Below are positions 1-10,040 of a stretch of DNA of 64,000 bases, one piece after another; position 1 is the stretch's first letter; each line of letters opens with the position of its first letter. Made by a program: the position numbers and the translations under genes. The stretch comes from Anthoceros angustus (taxonomy: Eukaryota > Streptophyta > Anthocerotopsida > Anthocerotales > Anthocerotaceae). The stretch covers positions 1,364,001 to 1,428,000 of the forward strand of contig MU008168.1 in NCBI GenBank assembly GCA_010909165.1, read 5' to 3'. The notes below the pieces were generated by a model. It did not search any database. It was not told the origin of the DNA and was given only the letters and a program-made list of their open reading frames with translations.

Positions 1-3000
1 GAAGATATCCCCCTTCAAAAATTATCGGTTTAGGAATCAAGACTATTACGATAAATTTCTTCAACTCACCTTGGACATGCCCGCAGCGAAGAGCGAGAAG
101 ATCGAGCAGTTCATCGACGGCACGAAGAATGATCTCGGTGGCGTGAATCAAACGGATCAAACACAGGCGATGCAATGAGAACCGCTATCAACTACGGTAG
201 CAATAAATACAAGCATCTCAACAGAGGCGTCAAAGCCGAGATGGGGTCGGTGGCGGTGTGAAGAAGCCCGTATTCAAGATTCTCACGAAGAGAAAAAAAT
301 ACCGAGAAAACTTGTGTTTTCACGCACTTCTGAGACCACGGATCCGGGCTTGCCACATAGGAAGGAGTTCATCGCTGGCTTAAGGAAGCAGGTAAGTCTA
401 CTCGTACTCTCCGGACAGACTTCCAATGTCAAGTGGTCACTCGGTCACCATAGAAGAGGTATGAGCATAGCTCCGGCGATGTCTCGAAGTTGTGCCATGG
501 TAACAAGCTGGGTGTAACTGGATCATGTGCCAATCAAGTTGTTAGTGAGGTGAATGGAGAAAGCCACTAGTTTGCTAGACTCGGTGCTAGTCACCACTAT
601 GTCTCATTAAAGTGAAAGCGAGGTTAGTCATCTGGGACAGGACACATCCTTGTATGACCACGGATGGGCGAGACAAGCAAGGTGTACATCTGCGAAGTTG
701 CTTCCCGGTGGTTACACGGAGGTCCACAGTTCTGATGCCAACCATGCCATGACATGATCATTGGCAAACCTTGGCTAGCCAAACACTCCAATGGATTGGA
801 GATAGATCGGTCAAGTAATGTAGTTAATGAACCTCAACCAAGAACAAGACGTGATGAAAGGGACAACACGCCCCCGACAAACACTTGTTTGCCGTGGTCG
901 GCTCTTAGTAAAGCTACCGCCCACCAAGTTCCTGTATGTAGCGCCTCAAAAGGTTCTCCCTTTAGAAGGAACAATGAGTCACGTACGCCAAGCTGTGGAA
1001 GATGAGGCACTTACCGAGATGAAGGACCACAAGTGAGTATGAGGACGTTGCAACACCCACAGGATCGCCACCCCGAGAGCTATCGACCACTGCATCGAAT
1101 TAGTACCGTCATAAGCCGTGAGCATACCACCACCGGCCTCCGTGACCAAAAAAGTGAGGAGACTGCCGTTGACGACTTACAGCAAGGGTTCATCCGGCCT
1201 CCCCTTCGTGCATTGTTGGTGGAAACCAGATGGAGGTCAAGGCCTATGTATCGACTACGTGGGTTTAAACCGAGCCATTAGAAACGTGTACCGTATGCCA
1301 CGACAGACGAAATATTAGACCAAATGGGGCCGAGATTTTACTAAGGTGGATCTCAAGGCCCGGCCCATCGATTCGAATCAGAAGGGATGAATATAAACGC
1401 TGCTCAGACGAGACATGGGCACTTGAGTTCATCGTGATGCCCTTTGGCCTCACAAATGCACCACCCACCTTTCAAGGTCTCGATGCAGAATCTCGCGCCT
1501 CCTCCGCGTACCGAGGTTTTCCTCGATGACATCCTAATATACACGTCTGATCCTGCAAGCCATTATGAGTTGGTTAGGAAGGTGTTTGATCTTCTACGCA
1601 AGAACAAGCTCCTGGCAAAACGCAGCAAATGTGTATTTATGAAGGAGGAATGTGAATACATGGGCCATCCGATCACAGATGGTATCAAGGTGGACACAAA
1701 AATCAAAGCGATATCGGAGTGAAGCCTCAGATATCACACAAGGGTTCCTGGGCATATCCGCTTCTACCGGAGATTTATCGTGATTATACAAGATTGTCGC
1801 CCATTGACGGACGCCTCCGCCTAACTGCCAAAGAAAGAGCTTCTTAGGGACTTGTAGCAAGACAAGCTTTTCGAGGCCCTCAAGGAGGCTCAGTACAAAG
1901 ACTGATTAGCAAAGGCCAATCCAAAGTTATTCACAACACCGATGCTTTGGACTTCGCCATGGGGGCGATTCTCCTGTGAGGGCAAGGTCATTGCCTATGA
2001 GTCACTAAGCTGGTGCAGCTGAACTACCGCATATGACAAAGAGATGTTGGCCATAGTGCACGACCGAGAACTTGGCGACATTACCCGCTTGGTCAAGTTC
2101 ACATGCCACACCGATCATCATTCATTGCAAAGACTTTTTTCACCAACCCAACCTCGAACAGGCGCCGCTGCTGGTTGGCATTCAATTTCAACCGATGTCA
2201 CCACTAATGTGGTGGCCGATGCCCCGAGCCGGGCTGCACCCTCATGACAACCCACCAACACCATCACTTGGAGAGAGGCTCTTCCTCGAGACCCACATTA
2301 TGGACAATTTATCGGTATCAGATGTACAACAGTACACCTACCCCACTCATGCAAGAATACACATTGAAAGATGCGTGCCTATAGTAAAAGGTCGACTCGT
2401 TATACCCGAACAACTAGCGATGTGAAGAGGTCCATTCTTCATGATCTCCACGATGACCCCATCTCGGCCATCTTGGAGTCGATAAGACATATGCTAGAGT
2501 AAAGGAGCATTTTACCGATGCGGGGCCGATGCTATTAATTGCGCGCTCGCACTCTTGCCAAGCTAAGACCGAGAATCGGAACAAATGTCTCGCATTTCCT
2601 CCGCATCCCCATCGGCAGATTCCACCATCTCCATGGACTTTATCACACACATCTGCACTGACCGGTAAGGATGATTCGGGTGGTCATGGACCGCCCAAAA
2701 CTTGCCACTTGATCCCTACCATGCCAATGTTACAAAGAAAGAAACTAGCTCGGCTCATCCGAGAAATTTTATGGAGCTCCTGATGATAGTGTCCGGCGAG
2801 ATACGAAGTTTTTAGGCTCGAAGACCTTCACAGAGACGCTGGAATCCAACAAGACCTCTCGTCCTCATGTCACCCGAGTCTGGACGCAGAGCACAATCAG
2901 TGCTTGAAGATATGTTGCGCACTTCACTCACGACAAGCAAGGGCGGGAAACCATGTTACCTCTTGAATATGCCTACAATTCTTCCCCATGCCGGCTGTGG

Positions 3001-3660
3001 TAGCTCCTTCAAGCTCCTTTACCAGGCCCCCTCCGCCTTGGCCTATGGCCCAGACAAGATGTGATGGCGCAATGAGTGGTCAAGACTTGTTCCACGAATC
3101 CAGAAGCACGAAGCAAGCTCACAGCACTAATCGATATTACAGTTGGCTTAACCAAAGACTGGCCGACATGTGAGCTACTGTCAGTGATGGTGGCTGGATG
3201 AAACCGATCGATACCCCTCCCGGTTCAAGAAGCACAAACTTAGCTACCGATTTGGGACCATTCCGGATCAAGCAGTGAACTGGTGCCCACCGAGCTCCCC
3301 GTGACATCATATGTAAGACATTCCATGTCTCCATGTCAAGCCCGTCACACGACCACCGTGACTTACAGCAGACCATCACCCCCGTTGTTCACAAATGTTG
3401 CCACAACAACGCATGTCACCGGCAACGCATCAAGACACTCGACCCTCCTCCAACCAAAGACACCACCACCAAACGAAAGCAGAGACCTCCATCCAGAACT
3501 CGACCGGATCATACTGGCCAACGCCAGCCCGCCATCGCACTATCACATTATCCGTGCGCAAACCCGACGAGCTTGCATCCGGGAACAAAGACCGGTGTCG
3601 CAGATTTCTCTACCATTCTTGATGGTCGGAGGACCGCACCATGCCTAATGGGGAGAATGT
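1..3660 (+). mobile_element. Ty3/gypsy retrotransposon remnant
   Basis: This is a badly decayed gag-pol region read on +, with frameshifts and stops throughout. In order it shows: a retropepsin-like end (IIGKPWLAKHSN, about 757-792); a reverse transcriptase approach (KPDGG and LCIDY, about 1225-1260); an RT catalytic core FLDDILIYT (about 1518-1544) followed by a palm segment to 1720; an RNase H-like piece with TDHHSLQRLF (about 2107-2140); and an integrase-like tail with AYNSS (about 2970). The order protease-RT-RNase H-integrase is the Ty3/gypsy order. The left end runs off the window, and no LTR could be defined. It cannot encode a working element. The assignment to gypsy is firm from the RT and the domain order; the clade is not resolved. 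Confidence 0.8.
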
Positions 3661-3984
3661 GACTCACTCCGATAGGGTACCCACACAAACTTCGCTCGCT
3701 ATGGCGCAGCAACCTAACGGACGCAAACGAGGCGACGGAGATAATAACAGACTTACTAATGTAGAAACGGTAAAACCAGACTAACCTCGTTATCCAGAAT
3801 TAGGAAATAGCCGATTAAATATGGGTAAATTCCGTAAATTAGAATCGAGGTAGAATCAGTAAACAAGAACCGATTGATTTCCCAAGAGTTCTTAGCATGA
3901 ACGAGGCCGGGACCTATATGTACACAAGAAACAAGAATGAAAGATGCCCATTCCTAGACTCATCGCCTAACCCCAGAGCCGAGG
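3661..3984. other. Intergenic stretch between two retroelement remnants
   Basis: No coding region, RNA gene or clear repeat is seen. It may contain residual LTR sequence from either neighbour, but no second copy is present in the window to test this. Confidence 0.5.
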
Positions 3985-5509
3985 ATTGTTGCATATTACA
4001 TGTCGAAAGGAAAATTGGAAAATTGCCATTAGGTCGAGGCTGGATTCACTAAGAGCTAACAAAACATGGACACTTACCACCTTACCTCCATATAGAAAAT
4101 TAGCTCCTAAGTGGACATTCAAGATAAATGCAGATGGCGATAGAGAGGTACAAGGCGTTAGTAGCTAAGGGCTATTCTCGAACACGGTTTTGATTATGAT
4201 GAAACCTTTAGCCGGTACTTAAGATTACATCACTTAGAACCCTCATAGCACTAGCCTCTCATCACGATTATGAGCTCATGCAATTAGATATAAAAAGCCT
4301 TTTATATGGGGACCTACAACACACCATATACATGGAAATACCGAAGGGATTAAAGTCAATGACGACTATACAATGCATGCAATTATTAAAGGCACTCTAT
4401 GGACTTAAGGTGCTATGGAATGGTACTCTAAATTGGATGAAACTTTAGAGGCCTTAGGGTTTACAAAACTAGACTCGGATAGTAATATCTACATTAGAAA
4501 ATCGATGGTGTTTCATTCTACTTGTATCGTAGATGATATAGTACTAATGTCTAACTCCAAACCCATGCTAGAAGAAACTAGGTCAATGCTTTCAAAGCGT
4601 TTTGCTATGACCACTAGCATTGATCTTATTGTTTAGGTATTCAAATTGTTAGACATAGAGAGTCTAGAAGCATATTTATACATCTCCAAATATATACGGA
4701 AGTTCTAGCTAAGTACAAGATGCAAGACTCTAAGCCCATTTCCACGCCAATGGAAGTTAACCTTAAGTTGATTAAAGGCATCGAGATTCAACTCGGATCT
4801 CGACACCAATGAGTTACCCTACTCTTCAGCAATGGAAGCCTTATGTATTTAATGGTAGACGACCGAGACCTTGCTTTTCGTGGGAGCACTTTCTCGGTTT
4901 ATCATCTTCCACACAAGAACACCGGAAGGCCATTAGCGCATATTTAGATATCTTAGATCTACTGGATATGGGACTCTGACAATCTCCCATCAAGGAAGAT
5001 GAGCACCTTCATCGAAGGATATAGTGATGCCGATTGGGCGGAGACAAAGCGTTAGGAAAAGAAACGGCTATGTGTACTGCCGGGCACTACAAGTTGGAGC
5101 AGAAAGCAGTGTGATTGCTCTAAGTTCATGGCGAATATTTCTCCTTGACACATGCTTGTAAGGAGGGATTATGGCAGCTTTTAAATTATCGAGTTGGGAG
5201 AAATTCAAGATCTCCCAAGACCTCTCTATTGTGATAACTGTGAGCTATCTCACTTACTTACTCCAAGTTCCACTGCAACCAAACACATAGAGGTACAATT
5301 TCATTTTATCCATAAGCAGCGAAGGACGGAAAGTTCAAGTCATATATTGGCCGACGGAACAAATGACAAATGATATCCTCACCAAGGCTCTCACAAGCAT
5401 CAACAACATTGTGCATCAATGGGCCTAAGAAGACTATCTCAAGTCTTTTAGTAACAATTAATTCTCAAGTATATAAGTCCTAAGTTTAATGCTAGCTCAC
5501 TAAGTGGAG
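3985..5509 (+). mobile_element. Ty1/copia retrotransposon remnant (RT-RNase H end)
   Basis: This is a truncated Copia pol 3-prime half. It carries an RT start (WTLTTLPP ... KLAPKWTFKI, about 4060-4125), an RT core in which the usual YVDD reads as VDDIVLM (about 4534-4555, within the ORF 4415-4636), and an RNase H-like segment (about 4980-5400). Several stops and frameshifts separate these pieces. Immediately before 5510 the sequence AAGTGGAG is followed by TGTTGAGATA, which reads as a polypurine tract and the start of a 3-prime LTR. No 5-prime LTR or gag is visible, so the element is truncated at the left, perhaps by the neighbouring gypsy DNA. Confidence 0.75.
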
Positions 5510-6119
5510 TGTTGAGATAAATAGTATCGCTAGCCTAATTTAGGCACGTTTCCTAGTAGTTCGTGCACGAAGCGTTATGTCACCGCAGTTACTTTTCAAG
5601 GCACCGTTCACGAACATAAAACTCAATGTCTGCTAAATGTGATTGACTCCCTTGTTCTCATTGAGACCGATCGTAATGCATTGAATATTTTACTGAAGGG
5701 ATGGCATTTCCCCACCTCCCTCATCCGTATCGAGGAATGGAGGTGTAGCTTTATCTCTGCGGAGGGAACCACCCAGCCCTTCTCCTTTATATTGTTTCGA
5801 CCAAACGATATCATGAGCACAATTGAAACCGCGCGCGCTTGAAACCCAGTGGTAACAATCATCAAACTTTCACCTTAAACTCGCGACATTGAGGATCACT
5901 TCCAAGGCGTTCGACAGAATAGTACTAGTCTAAGCCAAGATGAGGTTCACCCATTCCAGTGAGGATTGGCCATACTGTGTGTGTGATGACCAAGTCCTCG
6001 GAAAATCCATCCCGCATCTTCCAAGCATGGTTGCACATAAAAGGAGCTGGAGTCAAAGGATACCCAATCGCGTGCTCACAACTAGAAATGCAGATGGCTT
6101 GTCGGGAAATTTGGGTGAC
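5510..6119. other. Probable Copia 3-prime LTR start, then intergenic DNA
   Basis: The stretch begins with TGTTGAGATA, as an LTR would, after a purine run. Its right end cannot be set because the partner LTR is missing. Open frames at 5623-5865 (minus) and 5639-5842 (plus) overlap and match nothing recognised. Confidence 0.4.
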
Positions 6120-6420
6120 CAAACCGTTGTCCTTTGTTGTGTTTATCCCCTTTGTGCTTTGTCTGCCTCTAGGTGGTCGACGCTCACTCTCACTGGCCGC
6201 GCTAATAGCACACTCCGCAATCCTGTGGTCTCGGATGGAGGAGGAGGAGGATCCATGCAACGAGCTACCTCAAGAGAGGAGGATCCACGATGAGCTAGCT
6301 AAGGAGATGGAGGAGGAGGATCCTGTAACTAGCCTCTCAAAGAGATGGAGGAGGAGGGGAAGATCCTTGCAACTAGCTACCTCAAGAGAAGATCCATGCA
6401 ACCAGCTACCTCGATGGTGA
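6120..6420 (+). pseudogene. Truncated F-box gene copy (N-terminal part only)
   Basis: This is a third, partial copy of the 5-prime part of the F-box genes at 7390-8880 and 10252-11584. It shares the upstream TTGTGTTTATCCC tract, the GGTCGACGCTCAC tract and the acidic repeat coding for MEEEEDPCNEL-like units (6236-6400). The F-box itself, which in the other copies follows the acidic repeats, is absent, and the homology stops near 6420. It is a non-functional fragment and suggests that the 5-prime end of this gene has been copied repeatedly at this locus. Confidence 0.7.
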
Positions 6421-7247
6421 CACACATCCAACGGGTAAGGTTAGCTATATTATCATTATTTATTAAAGAAGCACTTTTATTAAAGCTTCAAGGCTTAAGC
6501 TTCAAATATATATATAAATATAGAATATATAGAGATTTTTCTTGTGACAAGTTATATATATATAAATTTATAAAATTAATAGTTATATAATTTAAACTAC
6601 CATAAATACATAGGATATTGTACATAATTATTGATAAATGATTTATGACAAGCCAAGTTTATATATCATACTTTTCTAGATATATTTCGAGATCCTGTCA
6701 TCGATCATGTTTGTTGATTGATCACCTTGTTCCTTGACTAATTGAAATAGGGGTACAACTCATAAGTAGAATAAAACAAAATTAAAAAGAATTCTTGAGA
6801 ACTGATGTAATATCTAAATTAGTGGCTTCCTCTATATGGATGACACTCGTTTGACTCATTACTCTTTGGTTTTGGAAGACTTGGTGACTTTCACCTACTT
6901 TTCATTTTCACGACATTAATTAAAACTTTTGGACTCTCAATTTCAGCTTTATTGAAACGCTAATCAGTCACTTTAATATAGATCACCTATACTATAATTT
7001 ATTGATATTTATTATAAATAATCATATGATTCATTGATTCAATTTTGGACCCTATCCATTAGCAAGGAGTTCTTGGTAGACAGGTTTGAGCTACATCTAA
7101 ATGACAATCAATCAAGATATGGGAATCGACTCCACTATCTACCTAATTTACTAAATTAAATAAACCCTAATAATCCCAAAGGAATCGTACCCTAAGGTAA
7201 ACCCTAACGAAGATTTAACTAATGACCCTCACCAACGAGGATAAATT
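6421..7247. other. AT-rich 5-prime flank of F-box copy 1
   Basis: This is AT-rich DNA without a gene. Most of it (from about 6640) is repeated in inverted form downstream of 11700, so it forms part of the palindrome arm and probably holds the promoter of F-box copy 1. The tract ATATATATAAATATAG near 6510 is low complexity. Confidence 0.6.
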
Positions 7248-7389
7248 GTGGACCCTGAAGGTTTAGTCTACAACCCTTGTGCTTTGTTGTGTTTATCCCT
7301 TTGTGTTTGTTGCGTCTCGAGGAGGTCGACTCGCGCTCACTTCGAGTGCCGCTGGGAGCTTGGACATATCGTCATCGCACGTTCCAGCA

Positions 7390-8880
7390 ATGCCAGGGTC
7401 TGGGATGGAGGAGGAGGATTCAGGCAACGAGCTACCTCAACAGATGGAGGAGGAGGATTCAGGCAACGAGCTACCTCAACAGATGGAGGAGGAGGATTCA
7501 GGCAACGAGCTACCTCAACAGATGGAGGAGGAGGATTCAGGCAACGAGCTACCTCAACAGATGGAGGAGGAGGATTCAGGCAACGAGCTACCTCAACAGA
7601 TGGAGGATCAGGCAACGAGCTACCTCAACAGATGGAGGAGGAGGATTCAGGCAACGAGCTACCTCAACAGATGGAGGAGGAGGACGATGCATGCAACGAG
7701 CTACCTCAAGACATGGTGACAAAGATCCTGGCTCGGCTGTCGGTGCCGAGCCTGATACGGTCGCGGGCGGTTTGCAGACAGTGGAGGGAGGCGGTGTCAT
7801 CGCGGCCCTTGTTCCAGGAGCGGGTGGAATCGCGAGCGAGAGGGCGTGACCGGATGCTGGTGGTGGTAGGCTTCCTACCCGACTCTGGCATCGCCTCTTG
7901 CGTCTACGACCCGTCATCCAACCGCTGGCACAAGCTTCAGCTCCCGAATGGCTGCGAGGCTCTCGAGCCAGGTGGGTGAAGCTCCCGAAGATATCGCCGG
8001 GCGGTGGCCTGGTGCTGTCCACCTTGTCCCCGGCGCAAGGCTGGGACGTGGGCATCCCGCACCTGGGCAACCCGGTGACGGGCTCCTGGACCACCCTACC
8101 GGAGTTCCCAGACCTCCTGCGGATCGATCACGTGCATGGGATGTGGGTGGACGCCGAGGCTTGCTCCTTCAAGCTCGTGGCTGTGGACGTGATGTGGTGG
8201 GGCTTCCTGATCATCGACGATCCCATCTACACCGGCGTCTTCGATTCCAAGCTGGGGACATGGAGTGTGAAACACTGCGTCTCGCCCATGCCCGATCAGG
8301 AGGCAGTCAGGTACAACCAGGTCCATGGGGCCGTGTTTGTAGGCAGCGTGCTCTACTGCCTTACCACAAGGTGCAATCTGCTGGCATTCGACCTGGAGCA
8401 GGCCAGCTGGAGCTGGTTGGCTGTGGCGGCCCGGCCTCGCCCATTCCGTTTGCTTGACTGCAACGGGCCCGTCAACGTGCGGGGCCGGCTGCTGTGCTTG
8501 GCCGTGGGCAGGACCGCAGGACCCATGACAGAGTTCGGTGTAATGCTATGGAGGTTTGGGAGCTGGACTTGGCGCGCATCGCCTGGACGGTGGTGGCCGC
8601 CATGCCCGCTCCCATGGTCAGTCACTTCTGGCGGCCTGGCCCGCGTCCGATCGTCGACGGATTTCACTTCACGCCTGCGTATCGCCATGACATCATGGTC
8701 GTGGCGGGGACGACGAAGTTTACTTTAAACGGGAGGGGGGGACAAGATTGCGGCTGTCGATTTGCGAGAAGCGACTCCGACTTGGAGATGGCTTCCGCCG
8801 GGCCCGACCATCAGTTTAAGGGAGTCTCCATTCCGTGGATCCTTGGCTGCAATTCGGCAGCGGGAATCAAGCCAGATTAG
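7390..8880 (+). pseudogene. F-box protein gene copy 1, frameshifted
   Basis: F-box proteins are the substrate-recognition subunits of SCF ubiquitin ligases. The product starts MPGSGMEEED, runs through 13-residue acidic repeats (MEEEDSGNELPQQ), and then an F-box (ELPQDMVTKILARL followed by SLIRSRAVCRQWREAV, about 7700-7795). A kelch/beta-propeller-like C-terminal half follows, with SSNRWHKL, GSWTTLPE and GVFDSKLGTWS blocks, as in plant F-box/kelch-type proteins. At least three frame changes interrupt it: inside the repeats (about 7604), near 7960 after the WHKL block, and near 8550. I see no splice sites that repair them. The repeat frameshift could be avoided by starting at a later in-repeat Met, but the other two could not. 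It is probably a pseudogene or a recently broken gene. Confidence 0.8.
7405..7697 (+). repeat. 39-bp coding tandem repeat in the F-box gene
   Basis: About seven units of 39 bp each encode a 13-residue acidic unit (MEEEDSGNELPQQ). The unit boundary GGATTCAGGC recurs every 39 bp from 7415. One unit near 7600-7620 has lost 7 bp, which shifts the frame. The facing copy (minus, 11440-11569) has fewer, diverged units, so the array expanded after the two copies separated. Confidence 0.85.
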
Positions 8881-9359
8881 GCTAAACATGACAGTATTCA
8901 TTTTGTGCTAGGAGTCTTGAGTCCTCACTGTTTACATCCTTGGCTGCAGCCTGCAATTTGGCAAAAGCAGCATCAGTCGGAACATGCATTCAACAACTGT
9001 CTGCAGCATTCACTTGTAGTAGCTGCATGTATAGCTCTAGGCTAGCTAGCTTTAAATCCAGCTTTTGTCTAGCTGTGTTCTGCAATCAAAACACCCTTTG
9101 CCTCCCATACCTGCCTGGAAAGTAGACCAAGAATTCGCCATGATCCTGGATGTTCTCCTTCTCGCACAGATGGCTTCAACACCAACCGTCGCGTGAGGTA
9201 GGTGACCTCCGCTTCCTGCTTCAGACGTGCATTCGCGCTCTAGCTACTTTTAACGCAATCCTCTCCTTTCTCCCACCAGAAATCTTTGTAGCAACTCAAT
9301 GCTCGCCACTGCAGGTTTCCTGCTAGCTTCTGCTACCTTTCTCAGTGTTTCAGTCCGCT
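8881..9359. other. 3-prime flank of F-box copy 1 and start of palindrome spacer
   Basis: Up to about 9118 this belongs to the inverted-repeat arm (3-prime untranslated region and downstream DNA of the F-box gene). The rest is spacer without a recognisable gene. Confidence 0.5.
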
Positions 9360-9470
9360 CTACCTATGCACGCGCTTCCTGGGGTCCAGCCCAACAATGC
9401 TTTCAAAACACCACATAGCTCTCTCCGCATCCCCAAGACTTTTGCAGGCATTTAACAAACATCTCAAACC
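9360..9470 (-). pseudogene. PPR repeat fragment in the palindrome spacer
   Basis: Read on minus, this gives about 30 residues containing CLLNACKSLGDAERAMWCFE and then SIVGLDP. This resembles one pentatricopeptide motif (compare the usual FLxLLxACxxxGxxxxAxxxF pattern). A stop codon closes the frame at 9360 and nothing PPR-like continues on either side. It is a scrap of an organelle RNA-processing gene, probably carried in by the rearrangement that made the inverted repeat. Confidence 0.55.
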
Positions 9471-10040
9471 CACAACAGGACTTCGGCCCTCACGTGACAG
9501 TAGCATACTAGTCCCTCGTGACTGACGTGCAACGAAAAGCAAGTAAAGTAGCACCATCAGGCTGATGTATCAGGCTGGGCGAATAACATGCTCACGGTTC
9601 CAGCCGTTACGATGCCCATTTCCAATCCCTATGTTCAGGCTTAATAGCCGGAGAGCTCGGTTTGGAAGAAAAAGCACCATGGCCCATCTGCATATCCAGC
9701 GAAACGACTGCAAGTATGCAGGAGGATGGCATCACTCTGCTCGACGGAATTCTGTCTTGACAGATGGCGAGGAAGAGGCCTGATTCAGGCTCCTTGCATC
9801 AAATCCTGTAACAGCTCGAATCCTGGAATTGAGTGATATCGATCAATTGCAAGGCAATTCCTTCCTTGGCTGCATGCAATCCGCTTCAATGGCATGCACA
9901 TTTGATGTGATGAACTCATCCTAATTTTGCACTTCGCTCACATGGTACATATGCATCGCAGGTGATGCGTATACATGTTGCACCCTTGCTGAATTATACA
10001 CCAAGCACCTGGGCTTCGATGGAGCACAGCCACGCCGACC
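9471..10040. other. Rest of palindrome spacer
   Basis: No gene or RNA is recognised. The sequence is unique within the window as far as can be judged by eye. Confidence 0.5.

Larger units (their letters stand above)
6640..9118 (+). repeat. Left arm of a large inverted repeat
   Basis: The arm matches the reverse complement of about 10041-12345, imperfectly and with indels. Anchors seen by eye are TTTATGACAAGCCAAG at the outer end (about 6654), the region CATGTTTGTTGATTGATC (about 6707), the whole F-box gene body, and CTGTGTTCTGCAATCAAA near the inner end (about 9074), continuing to ATACCTGCCTGG (about 9107). The arm is about 2.4 kb and includes gene copy 1. Confidence 0.85.

Noticed and set aside
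7588-8094. 168-codon minus-strand frame opposite the F-box gene
   Set aside because: It lies opposite the F-box and kelch blocks and contains only the reverse reading of the acidic repeats.
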